This document shows, piece by piece, positions 43,609 through 52,080 of a stretch of DNA of 64,000 bases. Position numbers and translations under genes: made by a program. A model generated the notes under the pieces. It did not search any database, was not told the origin of the DNA, and saw only the letters and a list, made by a program, of their open reading frames with translations. Origin of the DNA: Deltaproteobacteria bacterium ADurb.Bin207 (GTDB lineage: Bacteria > Myxococcota_A > Polyangia > Polyangiales > Polyangiaceae); the NCBI GenBank assembly GCA_002070115.1, contig MWCO01000010.1:62001-126000 (forward strand). Reading direction: 5' to 3'. How positions within the stretch are numbered: the stretch's first letter is position 1; each line of letters begins with the position of its first letter.

Positions 43609-45188
43609 TCCCGCTAGCAGTTTCGTATGCTTCTCCAAGCGTCCTCGAATCTGGCCGCGACAGCCAACTGCTAGGTCTCGCGGCCAATGATCATCGTCCT
43701 GTGCGCTTGGTTGCGCGCGTGCGCAATCCTCTCTTGTTCCGCTTTTGTCTTCAGACCCTTGGTTCGCTGGTCTGGTCCGATGATACGTGGATATCGGATG
43801 ACGAGTGGACGGCGTTCACTCTCGATCCAGTGGTGACGGTGCATCCGGACAGAATCATGTTCGAGGCATTTTCTCGCGACCAGAGCGCCTACGGCCTGCT
43901 CATCATCGACCGGGACCAATTCGAAACGTCGGGGCAAGTGTCTTGTGGAACGACGAATGTGGACTTTACGGCCTGGTTGTATGGCGCCTTGGCCGAGATG
44001 CGATCGAGCCGAACGACCACGTTTCGGGTGGAGGCTGGTGGAATCGAGGTGAGCACGCGGCAAGCGGGAGGACGCTTCGAACAGAAGGTGGAACTGCCGG
44101 AAAGCTGGGTCCGCGGGTTTTTGAATATATCCGCGGCCATGGCATTTCCGGGAACACGGTTGCGCGCCGAACCGGTCGACATGCTCGCGGTCATTCGTTA
44201 CTTGCAGCAACACAAGGCCAAGACCGCACCACGGGCACTTCGCTACGAAATGATTCCCGGTCGAGAGGCGGAGATCGTCGTGGAGCCCTTCGAAACACGA
44301 TTCCCTCTGGTGGGGGCCAATCACGGTTATCCAAAACCACGGATCATTCGCACGTGGGGGCGACGTCGTTTGCGCCTTATCGAACCCTTGCTTCCTTATG
44401 CCGAGCACGTGGAGATTTATCTCAAGGGACGCGCGATGCCGAGTTTTTATGCTGTGGGTTTGCCCGGCTATACGTTCGTGCTGGGGCTCAGTGGATGGAC
44501 AGCGAATTCTTTGACGACAGGAACTGGTTTTGCCGCTGGTTCGTCTGTGTCGGATTCTGCTGTCGACAGGGCGCTGATGCTGCTTCAGCAACAATACCAT
44601 ATCGACGTGGAAACACTTTGCGCGGCCGCTACCATGGACAAACCGACGGCGATGGCTGCGCTCGAAACGCTTATTCGACGAGGGCGAGCGGTATTCGACG
44701 TGCAGGCGCGTCGCGTTCGGTATCGCGAACTCTTGGCGGAACCTATCGACGAAGCGAAGATATATCCTCCGGATCCACGGCTCGTACAGGTTGAGCGATG
44801 GCATCGCGAAGGTGCGGTGCATATTCGCGATACGATACTTCGAAAAACGACGAAAACTCGTCAGTTCAAGCTCGATGGGCAATGGATACAACGACAGGTC
44901 GACCTGCGCGATCGGGTCCTTACAGGACGGGTTGGGGAGCAAGAAGAAGTGGAAGTCGTGCTCGATGATGAAGGCAGAATCATCTTTGGGCGATGTGGTT
45001 GTGATCACTTCGTTTCGTATGCGTTGTCGAAAGGTCCTTGCGCGCATCTCATGGCGCTCGAGCGCCAGAGCCGGCGACATTTGCACGATCCGTCCGCACT
45101 TAAGTCGACCGCTAACCCGATATCTTCGCTTCCGAACGAAGGGACAGAAGTTCTTCTTGACGACAATAACGAGTACGATGATGAATGA
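43605..45188 (+). CDS. retron-associated winged-helix/SWIM zinc-finger protein
   Basis: A 527-aa protein. A SWIM zinc finger CxCx(n)CxH lies at about residues 464-482 (GRCGCDHF, then GPCAHL). About residues 325-375 look like a winged-helix unit (ALMLLQQQYHIDVETLCAAA then ALETLIRRGRAVFDVQARRV). The N-terminal 300 residues are mixed alpha/beta and unrecognised. SWIM fingers bind nucleic acid or protein, so it may bind the msDNA or the RT. The gene overlaps the ARM-like gene by 4 bp; its stop lies only 4 bp before the a1 arm of the msr-msd. Confidence 0.82.
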   Translation: MIPLAVSYASPSVLESGRDSQLLGLAANDHRPVRLVARVRNPLLFRFCLQTLGSLVWSDDTWISDDEWTAFTLDPVVTVHPDRIMFEAFSRDQSAYGLLIIDRDQFETSGQVSCGTTNVDFTAWLYGALAEMRSSRTTTFRVEAGGIEVSTRQAGGRFEQKVELPESWVRGFLNISAAMAFPGTRLRAEPVDMLAVIRYLQQHKAKTAPRALRYEMIPGREAEIVVEPFETRFPLVGANHGYPKPRIIRTWGRRRLRLIEPLLPYAEHVEIYLKGRAMPSFYAVGLPGYTFVLGLSGWTANSLTTGTGFAAGSSVSDSAVDRALMLLQQQYHIDVETLCAAATMDKPTAMAALETLIRRGRAVFDVQARRVRYRELLAEPIDEAKIYPPDPRLVQVERWHREGAVHIRDTILRKTTKTRQFKLDGQWIQRQVDLRDRVLTGRVGEQEEVEVVLDDEGRIIFGRCGCDHFVSYALSKGPCAHLMALERQSRRHLHDPSALKSTANPISSLPNEGTEVLLDDNNEYDDE

Positions 45189-45192
45189 ACCC

Positions 45193-45345
45193 GCTCTCGG
45201 AAGCGCTTTGCAGAACCAGCCTCTCATGCTGCGGTGTTTCGCCGCAGTGGAATGTTGCCTCCTTTCCACCGCCACGGTCCCCACGTGCGTAACGTGGGGA
45301 GCCATGGTGCCAGAGCCTCGAAGTGGTTCAGGCGATTCCGGGAGC
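45193..45345 (+). ncRNA. candidate retron msr-msd non-coding RNA
   Basis: About 153 nt between the SWIM gene and the RT gene. The a1 arm GCTCTCGGAAGCGC (45193-45206) pairs with a2 GCGATTCCGGGAGC (45332-45345): 13 of 14 positions, one of them G-U, one mismatch. After a1, AGC at 45218-45220 offers a branching G. An msr-type hairpin CTGCGG-TGTTTCG-CCGCAG (45229-45247) has TTT in its loop, as retron msr loops do. A second small hairpin GTGGAA/TTCCAC (45247-45269) follows. The msd hairpin has a perfect 9-bp top, TCCCCACGT-GCGTA-ACGTGGGGA (45278-45300), and extends outward with few mismatches to about 45270-45309. Exact RNA ends and branch point are inferred. Confidence 0.82.
45340..45344 (+). promoter_or_regulatory. 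Shine-Dalgarno of the RT gene, embedded in a2
   Basis: GGGAG lies nine bases before ATG 45354 and belongs to the a2 arm. When a1 and a2 pair, this site should be hidden, so RT translation could depend on msr-msd folding or processing. Seen in sequence; the regulatory consequence is inference. Confidence 0.6.
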
Positions 45346-45353
45346 ATTTGTCC

Positions 45354-46658
45354 ATGACCTGGCTGATCGCGTTGATGGTCCTTGCCGGAGTGTTTGTGCT
45401 GCTTCGCGCTCTCGCACGTAAAAAACAAAACGCAATTCACACCATCGAACCCGGACTCACCCAGGATGAACCCACGTCGGATAGCGCCAGCGGCGGGTCC
45501 AAATCTCAGCTAGAACCCAAGACGACACAATCGCTTCGCAAGCAAACCATCGACGAGCGCTTGTTGCCCAAAGCCCCTTCTCGGGGCCCCCACCACCCAC
45601 GAAGCAGACTCTTTGACGCTGCATCGGCACGTCGACGGTTTTCTCATTCGATGCGTTGCAAAAACCGAGATCTCTCGGTGCTTGCCGAAGACCCGGAGCA
45701 ACTTGCGCGTCATGGATTGCCGCTTTGGAGGAACGAAGCGCAACTGGCCGAGGCCCTTGGGCTCAGCGTAGGTCAACTTCGTCACCTATCGATGCATCGC
45801 ATCGCGGAACGCACACCCCATTACATCACGTTTTCCATTCCCAAGCGTTCTGGTGGAAACCGTTTGATTCAAGCGCCCAAACGTAAGCTGAAAGCCGCTC
45901 AGAAAAAAGTGCTTTCCCTTCTCATCCACAAGCTTCCCGTCCATGAGGCTGCCCACGGTTTTCGACAGGGTCGGTCCATTCGAACGGGAGCGGAGCCGCA
46001 TGTTCATCGACGCGTGGTCATCCGGCTCGATATCAAAGATTTTTTTCCTTCTCTCACGTTTGCTCGAATACGTGGGTATTTGATCGCGATGGGATATGGC
46101 TACGAGGTGGCAACCACCCTCGCTTGTTTGTGTTCCGAACCACAGCGTCAACCGGTCGAAGTCGGAGGCGAGATTGTCCACGTGCCCGTCGGACCACGGG
46201 TCGCGCCGCAAGGAGCACCGACAAGCCCAGGACTTCTGAACGCGATATGTCATAAGCTCGATTGCCGTATGCAAGGGCTCGCACGCGCTCACGGGTTTGC
46301 GTACACACGCTATGCCGATGACCTCACGTTTTCGGGTGACTATCCGGATCGGGTTGGTAAGATTCTCTCTCGCGCCCGTGCGATCATCCGTTCCGAAGGA
46401 TTCGAGGTCAATCCAAGCAAAACGCTCGTCATGCGAAGGGGCAAAGCACAGCGAGTGACAGGCGTCACAGTCAACGAAACCTTGGGGTTATCCCGACAAC
46501 AGCGACGTCTGGTTCGAGCCGCGATTCACCAAGCTTCGTTCGTGTCTCCCATGGATGGCACAAGCAAAGCTCGCTTGCTCGGCAAGGTCGCTTACATCCA
46601 AATGCTCAACCAATCGCAAGCCGAACCCCTACGTCGTCAGACGGAAAAATTGACCTGA
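45354..46658 (+). CDS. retron reverse transcriptase, Mx162-like, with N-terminal membrane helix
   Basis: A 434-aa RT that would copy the msd into msDNA, primed from the branching G. Core motifs: IRLDIKDFFPS (motif A, about residue 225), QGAPTSPG (286), YADDLTFS (320) and the retron-specific VTGVTVN (368). The usual NAxxH appears as GAEPH before motif A. The stretch from NEAQLAEALGLSVGQLRHLS through KLPVHEAAHGFRQGRSI resembles the myxobacterial Mx162 RT closely. Residues 3-22 (WLIALMVLAGVFVLLRAL) form a clear transmembrane helix followed by ARKKQ, and a 75-residue polar linker joins it to the RT fold. ATG 45354 is chosen for the GGGAG nine bases upstream; the frame is open to 45234, but that part overlaps the msr-msd. 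Confidence 0.92.
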   Translation: MTWLIALMVLAGVFVLLRALARKKQNAIHTIEPGLTQDEPTSDSASGGSKSQLEPKTTQSLRKQTIDERLLPKAPSRGPHHPRSRLFDAASARRRFSHSMRCKNRDLSVLAEDPEQLARHGLPLWRNEAQLAEALGLSVGQLRHLSMHRIAERTPHYITFSIPKRSGGNRLIQAPKRKLKAAQKKVLSLLIHKLPVHEAAHGFRQGRSIRTGAEPHVHRRVVIRLDIKDFFPSLTFARIRGYLIAMGYGYEVATTLACLCSEPQRQPVEVGGEIVHVPVGPRVAPQGAPTSPGLLNAICHKLDCRMQGLARAHGFAYTRYADDLTFSGDYPDRVGKILSRARAIIRSEGFEVNPSKTLVMRRGKAQRVTGVTVNETLGLSRQQRRLVRAAIHQASFVSPMDGTSKARLLGKVAYIQMLNQSQAEPLRRQTEKLT

Positions 46659-46741
46659 CGCGCGTCAAACCCACGCAAGACGGTTGGTTCGTTGGGCATG
46701 CATGAGCCTCGAAGGGGGAATTCCAGCCGCGGTTGAATCGC

Positions 46742-48574
46742 TTATTGAATGCCTTTTTGTCGAGCGCGATCGCAGCCGGTAGCAACGCCTGTGTCACCGT
46801 CTTCGGTTTTGAGAATCTTGAATTCGACGCGACGGTTCTTTTCCCAGGCTTCCGCATTGGGAGCTGGATCGACAGGGCAGAACTCCCCATAGCCCATCGC
46901 CTTGAGCCGGGAATCGGCGATACCACGCTCGATCAAAGCTTTTCGCACGGATTCAGAGCGGGCTCGGGTCAAGCGCAGGTTGTGCTCATCGGTTCCTCGC
47001 TCGTCGGCATGGCCTCCCACCTCCACGAGCAGGAACTCGGGATGGTGCTTGAGGGTCGTCGCGATCGCGTCGAGCAAGTCGAACGATTCCGGACGAATTT
47101 CCGCGCTGTTGGTCTCGAACATGATCTTTTCCATGATGAGGATTTCATTGTCCTCGACCACCACCTTCCCGACGTCCGGGCAGCCGTCTTCATCCTCGAA
47201 TCCGTTGTAGGTTTCGGGCTCATCTGGACACTTGTCCAGGTGATCGGGGATGCCGTCTTTATCCCGATCCGGACAACCGTAATACGGCCCCGGCACGCGA
47301 ATGACATCGCCACCTTCATCCGGACACGAATCGAGATGATCGGGGATGCCGTCTTTATCCCGATCCGGACAACCATAATACGGGCCTTTTTCGCGGATGA
47401 CGTCGCCACCTTCATCCGGGCATTTATCCTCATGGTCCGGAATACCATCGCCATCGCGATCGGATACGGTGGGTAGCGGTTTTTCTTCGGGCTCCGGAAT
47501 CACATCCGGACAGCCGTCTTCATCCTGATACCCGTTGTAATTCTCGGGCTCGTCCGGACATTGATCCACATCGTCCTTGATACCATCCCCGTCTCGGTCC
47601 CCAATCGATGGTTCGAAAACGAAGCCGATGAACAAGCGAAGGTCCGCGGCCTCGAAGCCCGGGGTGTACCTACGACCGGCACCGAGCATCAAAAATGAAC
47701 GCGATTCGACGAAAACCTTGATACCGCCAACCGCTTCGGCCGACAGTTTCTGTTTTGAACTCGAATGCCCATCGAATAGCTGAGTAGCGTACGTATCGGC
47801 CACGAGGTCGAGCGCATCCATGGCCCGGTAAGAGATGCCGAGCCCTCCGGTAAGCAAGTTACCGTATTGGAAAGGGCCTTCTTCGAGTTGGTCAAAGCGA
47901 GGGTTTTTCCCATCGTGAATGCGGTATCCAGCGTTGGCGCCGATCCGAAGTTGGTCTTTCGAGCCAACGCGGGTTTCGACAATCGCCTGGGGCCAAAACC
48001 ATGCTTTCGGATCCGATCCGAGATTGCGAGCCGTTGCTTTGGAAAACGGAATTCCCCCTTGCAGAGCCAGCGCCAAGCCAAAACCACTTTCGGGCCGGAG
48101 CAATCGAAGTTTCGAATGCAATGCAATCCCCGAGAACGTCTGCGCATCCAACGCGCCCGAATCATACGGCGCCGCTGCCGGCCCCACTTGCTCCACCGGA
48201 TCTCCCGACATCAAGTGAACGGGCGCCGAAATACCAAGAGTAGCCACATTGAAAAGACCGTAGTTGAACCCGAAAACGCCTTGAAACGAATGCGCCACCA
48301 ACTGCTCGTCCCCATGACCATCCTCGAGACGCATCAAGTTACGGCCATAATCCATCACCAGCCCAAAGCTCACGTCGTTGGCACCAAGAATATCCGCGCC
48401 ATTAACCGTGAAAAATCCTTTGGAATCCAAAGCTGGACGAAATAGATGCGTGTCCATGCCCTCGCCGTTGGTACCCGCAACGCGAGGCTGTGCCTGGGCA
48501 GAAGAGGTCAAACCAAGTGCCCCCACAAACAACGCAAACAAACCGACTGTATCAACAACGACTTTGAACCGCAT
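46742..48574 (-). CDS. OmpA-family outer-membrane protein with TSP3-type repeats
   Basis: A 610-aa protein. Signal peptide at residues 1-28 (ending SSAQAQ). A beta-barrel-like domain spans about 30-325. Then come calcium-binding thrombospondin-type-3-like repeats (DRDGDGIKDDVDQCPDE, DRDGDGIPDHEDKCPDEGG and two more). The C-terminal OmpA domain (about 485-600) includes IMFETNSAEIRPESFDLLDA, VEVGGHADERGTDEHNLRLT and NRRVEFKIL, the peptidoglycan-binding loop. It links outer membrane and cell wall. Two of the middle repeats are nearly identical at DNA level (around 47247-47375). Confidence 0.92.
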   Translation of the reverse strand: MRFKVVVDTVGLFALFVGALGLTSSAQAQPRVAGTNGEGMDTHLFRPALDSKGFFTVNGADILGANDVSFGLVMDYGRNLMRLEDGHGDEQLVAHSFQGVFGFNYGLFNVATLGISAPVHLMSGDPVEQVGPAAAPYDSGALDAQTFSGIALHSKLRLLRPESGFGLALALQGGIPFSKATARNLGSDPKAWFWPQAIVETRVGSKDQLRIGANAGYRIHDGKNPRFDQLEEGPFQYGNLLTGGLGISYRAMDALDLVADTYATQLFDGHSSSKQKLSAEAVGGIKVFVESRSFLMLGAGRRYTPGFEAADLRLFIGFVFEPSIGDRDGDGIKDDVDQCPDEPENYNGYQDEDGCPDVIPEPEEKPLPTVSDRDGDGIPDHEDKCPDEGGDVIREKGPYYGCPDRDKDGIPDHLDSCPDEGGDVIRVPGPYYGCPDRDKDGIPDHLDKCPDEPETYNGFEDEDGCPDVGKVVVEDNEILIMEKIMFETNSAEIRPESFDLLDAIATTLKHHPEFLLVEVGGHADERGTDEHNLRLTRARSESVRKALIERGIADSRLKAMGYGEFCPVDPAPNAEAWEKNRRVEFKILKTEDGDTGVATGCDRARQKGIQ

Positions 48575-48787
48575 GATGGCCTTTGGTGGGAAGAAAGGGC
48601 GTTCGTTATAGCGGCAAGATCTCGTTAAGAAAGATCTTTTTTACTTCGGGAGGAGCGAAACTATCAGAGTCTCACCGGCGATGTCAATGCACGGCAGATA
48701 CGCCCCCCCCACCGTAGTCCGCCCATCGCAATCATCGGTCGATGCGCCACCACAGCCCAGCATTCGACAACAATGCCCACAGCGCCT

Positions 48788-51148
48788 TCAACCACCGTTG
48801 CGTAACCGACCCGCCAAGTACATGCCCATCGTCCGAATGGCCACATCCGCCGAACGAAACGTTGGAATACCCTTGGCTTCGAGCATCCTCACCATGGGAT
48901 CGAAAAGCTCTCCACTGTCAATGCAGCCCACCAGCGGTTTGTCCGTTTCCGTCAGCACCCGAGCCAGGCGGTTGGGCAGACTCCCCTCACTGTCAAGGGT
49001 CCACTCCGGACGCGAATCGTGCTCCAGCGTCGCCATCGCGGGCGTCAAGGGAACCGACGCACATAGCGCCATGTCCACCCCCGGATCGTCGAGAAACGCT
49101 CGCATCACCTCTTCATGCACCTGATCATTCGCCATGGGAGTCACGTCGAGAGGATTGCGAACATCGACGAGCGAATCGATTTTTCCGGTGATGAGCGCCT
49201 TTTCCAGCTTGCGTCGCGTATCTGGATTGGGTTGGGCAAGCCGAAGATCCCATTCTTCCCCTCGCACACTATCGGCAATGCCCACTGTCTCATAGCCCGC
49301 GTTGGACATGGCCGCGAGGCGCGGTCCGGCCCAGCGCTTATGACCCAGCAAAGACGATAGTTTCACCAAGTGAAGAAAGTCCTCGAAACTAGGAGCCACA
49401 TGCGCCCCCGCGCGACGCACGATCGCGGAGCAAACGTCGTACTCGCCCGCAAGCGAGGCCGTATGCCCACTGGTCGCCGACTTGCCCTCCGTCGTGCGGC
49501 CTGCTTTGTAGAAAATGACATCCTTGCCAGAAGCCACGGCTTTCTCGACCGCTCTCGCGAAATGCAACCCGTCTCCGTCTTGAAAGCCCTCCACATAGAC
49601 AGCCAACGTCTGCAAGGCCTCATCGCCCGCAAGAAACGCCAAATAATCCGTCACACTCAAATCCGTCTGGTTGCCCGTCGACATGGCATATCGAGGACTA
49701 AGCCACGCCATCTTGCTCATACGCGTGATCATGTAGGCACCGCTCTGACTGATGAACGCCACGTTGTTTCGTCCCGTGGTCTCGAGCGGCAGCTTGTTCG
49801 GAGGAATGAACAACGTGTGGTATTTGCCAGGACGAGACACCACACCCAACGAATTACCTCCGTTGATCACAAGCGGTTTTCCCTGGGAACGGGCGTCACG
49901 AAGGGCGCGTTTGACTCGCGCCTCGATCGTTTCACCCCCTTGTTTCTCCCCCATCCCTCCCGCGATCAAAATCACTCCCACCGCCTTGTCGTGCTTTGCC
50001 AGATCCTCGATCACATCCGGTACCTGGTCCGCATTGACCGCCAGCAAAAACATGTCCACTCGTTCCGGCAACGCCTCCACCGACGGCACGCAACGCACGC
50101 CATCGATTTGCTCCTGCCCAGGCCGCACCACATAGACACGATCTTTGTCAAATCCCGCATCCAGCACGTTTCGCAAGATAATGCGACCCATATTCATGCC
50201 TTTCGAAGACACTCCAATGAGCCCAATGCTCGACGGGTGCAACAACGCGTCAATCGACGGTGCGGGACGGGGCGAGGAAGGTTCGGAACGCGCTCGAAAC
50301 TTGAGCAATCCATCGATTGCCACAAGCGTTCCATCCACCACCACGAAGGGATTCACCTCGAGTTCCGTGATGGTCCATCCTTCGGTCTCATCCGTACCCA
50401 ATACCGTGGCAATTCGATGGAACGCCTCAATGACCCGCTGTATCTCCGAATCAGAAACCAGTCGTTGCCCTCCCCGGGTCAATCCCGCGAGTCGCTGATA
50501 CGCAAGCGAGGGTTTCATCAAGGCGAATAACGAGGAAATATCGAGCCGATCCGCGGAACCCGTCACAACCGCCTTGCCTTTGCGACACGCCTCGCCAAGC
50601 AACTCCGTATCCACTCCCCCAATCCCCAGCGTAAGCACGGGACCAAACTCACGGTTGTGACGAAGGCCCACAAGCCATTCAGAGCCCGGCCCCGCTTGTT
50701 GCATCGCTACTTTTTCCACCACGAGAAAACCACGAATGCTGTCATGCACCGCTTGACGCATCGCATCTGGCGAGGATCGAGACGTATCCGTGGGGACGAG
50801 CGAAGGATGAGCCTCTAACCATTGAACGAACCTCGTGGGGATGGTGTCGAGCATCTCTCGCATGGCCCGACGAATTGCCTCGGGAGTCGCCTCCACCTTT
50901 CGCACACCCCCTACATCTGTTTTGTGTGCGATTTGCGTGGATACGACTTTGATCATCACCTCGGAGGAGCCCAAACGTTGTAGCGCCTGTTCCGAAGGCA
51001 GTTCGGAAGGAGAAAGAAATATGAAAGCAGGAACGCGACAACCGGCAGCTTCGAGCACGGCGTACACTTCGTGTTCCAAAAGACTGAAGCGGTTGTCCGC
51101 GGCAATCGAATCGAGCAGGCGCCGGATGGGAGTGGGATCAAAGCTCAT
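48788..51148 (-). CDS. NDP-forming acyl-CoA synthetase, beta-alpha fusion
   Basis: A 786-aa enzyme that would convert acyl-CoA plus ADP and phosphate to the free acid, ATP and CoA (or the reverse). The N-terminal 260 residues are an ATP-grasp domain (AHKTDVGGVRKVEA, ITELEVNPFVVVDGTLVAID). The CoA-binding domain follows (SIGLIGVSSKGMNMGRIILR), then the ligase domains with the phospho-His loop ATSGHTASLAGEYDV. The order is beta then alpha, opposite to the common alpha-beta fusion. It lies 39 bp downstream of iorB, suggesting that aryl-acetyl-CoA made by IorAB is its substrate. Start ATG 51148; the frame is open to 51166. Confidence 0.87.
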   Translation of the reverse strand: MSFDPTPIRRLLDSIAADNRFSLLEHEVYAVLEAAGCRVPAFIFLSPSELPSEQALQRLGSSEVMIKVVSTQIAHKTDVGGVRKVEATPEAIRRAMREMLDTIPTRFVQWLEAHPSLVPTDTSRSSPDAMRQAVHDSIRGFLVVEKVAMQQAGPGSEWLVGLRHNREFGPVLTLGIGGVDTELLGEACRKGKAVVTGSADRLDISSLFALMKPSLAYQRLAGLTRGGQRLVSDSEIQRVIEAFHRIATVLGTDETEGWTITELEVNPFVVVDGTLVAIDGLLKFRARSEPSSPRPAPSIDALLHPSSIGLIGVSSKGMNMGRIILRNVLDAGFDKDRVYVVRPGQEQIDGVRCVPSVEALPERVDMFLLAVNADQVPDVIEDLAKHDKAVGVILIAGGMGEKQGGETIEARVKRALRDARSQGKPLVINGGNSLGVVSRPGKYHTLFIPPNKLPLETTGRNNVAFISQSGAYMITRMSKMAWLSPRYAMSTGNQTDLSVTDYLAFLAGDEALQTLAVYVEGFQDGDGLHFARAVEKAVASGKDVIFYKAGRTTEGKSATSGHTASLAGEYDVCSAIVRRAGAHVAPSFEDFLHLVKLSSLLGHKRWAGPRLAAMSNAGYETVGIADSVRGEEWDLRLAQPNPDTRRKLEKALITGKIDSLVDVRNPLDVTPMANDQVHEEVMRAFLDDPGVDMALCASVPLTPAMATLEHDSRPEWTLDSEGSLPNRLARVLTETDKPLVGCIDSGELFDPMVRMLEAKGIPTFRSADVAIRTMGMYLAGRLRNGG

Positions 51149-51187
51149 GGCGATCTCGTGTTTCAAAAATGGACGGTTTATCTGGAA

Positions 51188-52021
51188 TCAGGGATCCTGA
51201 AACAAAAGTTCGGGCAGACGCGATGAAGCATCCGAGGCATCGAGAACGCGCGTGGCTATCTCCCGCGTCCCACGAATCTGTCCAAGCGTTTTTCCTTCGA
51301 GCAACTCGGTGATCGCGGGGGCCATCTCGCTGGTCAATACGCGCGACCACGAGTCGATGGCGTCATCTTCGAGCACACCTAGCTTGAGCCTGCCAATGAA
51401 GCTTCGCGCCTGTTTGCTGCGCACCTTATTTTGAATCAACGCGCGATAGGCACTGCCCGCGGCCTTTCCCGCCCGGAACGCGGCAACGTTGATCCCCTGC
51501 ACTTTTTCGCCTTTTTTCGCGAATGCCTCACGTATTCCGTTTTCGAGCACATCGTCAGGAAAATCGAGGTACGGGCTGGCCGCTCCCAACATCACCATGT
51601 TTTGTGCCTTCGCAGTCCCGGCCTGGCGCGCCAACCTATCCGATGCAATGAGCGTATGCGATGGAATGTCGGCAATGGCATCAAGAATTTCTTCTACATC
51701 TCCGTAGTTGGGAATGTTGACGAACGGATCGGTGCTCACCACCAAGGCCCCGTCGGGCGAAAGATATTCTACATATCGAAGGCTTTCGAGAGGCTCGACG
51801 GAAAGAACGAGGGTTCCTTTGCCCCGAGGAACCAGGTCCGAATGGATGGGTTTGTCCGAAATCCGAAGATGCGAGCTGACGGCGCCACCGCGTTGGCTCA
51901 TGCCATGCACTTCAGCTTGTTTGAAGAATCGCTCGCTCTTCAAAGCAGCCATGTCGATGACATAAGAAATCGATACGATCCCCTGTCCGCCAACTCCCGC
52001 GAGGATAATGTTGGTCTCCAT
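51188..52021 (-). CDS. iorB: indolepyruvate ferredoxin oxidoreductase, beta subunit
   Basis: A 277-aa subunit. The N-terminal NIILAGVGGQGIVSISYVID is the 2-oxoacid oxidoreductase gamma-domain signature; QAEVHGMSQRGGAVSSHLRI is typical of IorB. With IorA it oxidises aryl-pyruvates (from Trp, Phe, Tyr transamination) to aryl-acetyl-CoA, passing electrons to ferredoxin. The C-terminal 90 residues extend the domain. Start ATG 52021, 59 bp after iorA; the open frame extends to 52111. Confidence 0.9.
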   Translation of the reverse strand: METNIILAGVGGQGIVSISYVIDMAALKSERFFKQAEVHGMSQRGGAVSSHLRISDKPIHSDLVPRGKGTLVLSVEPLESLRYVEYLSPDGALVVSTDPFVNIPNYGDVEEILDAIADIPSHTLIASDRLARQAGTAKAQNMVMLGAASPYLDFPDDVLENGIREAFAKKGEKVQGINVAAFRAGKAAGSAYRALIQNKVRSKQARSFIGRLKLGVLEDDAIDSWSRVLTSEMAPAITELLEGKTLGQIRGTREIATRVLDASDASSRLPELLFQDP

Positions 52022-52080
52022 GAGTTTCTTCTCCCATGCACGTGGTTCGAACCCCCACGCGCGGATATGAACGAACGAGA

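Noticed and set aside
45234-45353. Upstream extension of the RT to 45234
   Set aside because: It would overlap the msr hairpin and msd, and it has no SD; ATG 45354 has one.
43671-45440. Minus-strand 589-codon frame opposite the SWIM gene and msr-msd
   Set aside because: Exact antisense shadow of a well-supported gene, with no domain content.
45234-46658. Group II intron or diversity-generating RT
   Set aside because: No maturase/HNH domain, no template/variable repeat pair or Avd gene; VTG motif and msr-msd fit a retron.
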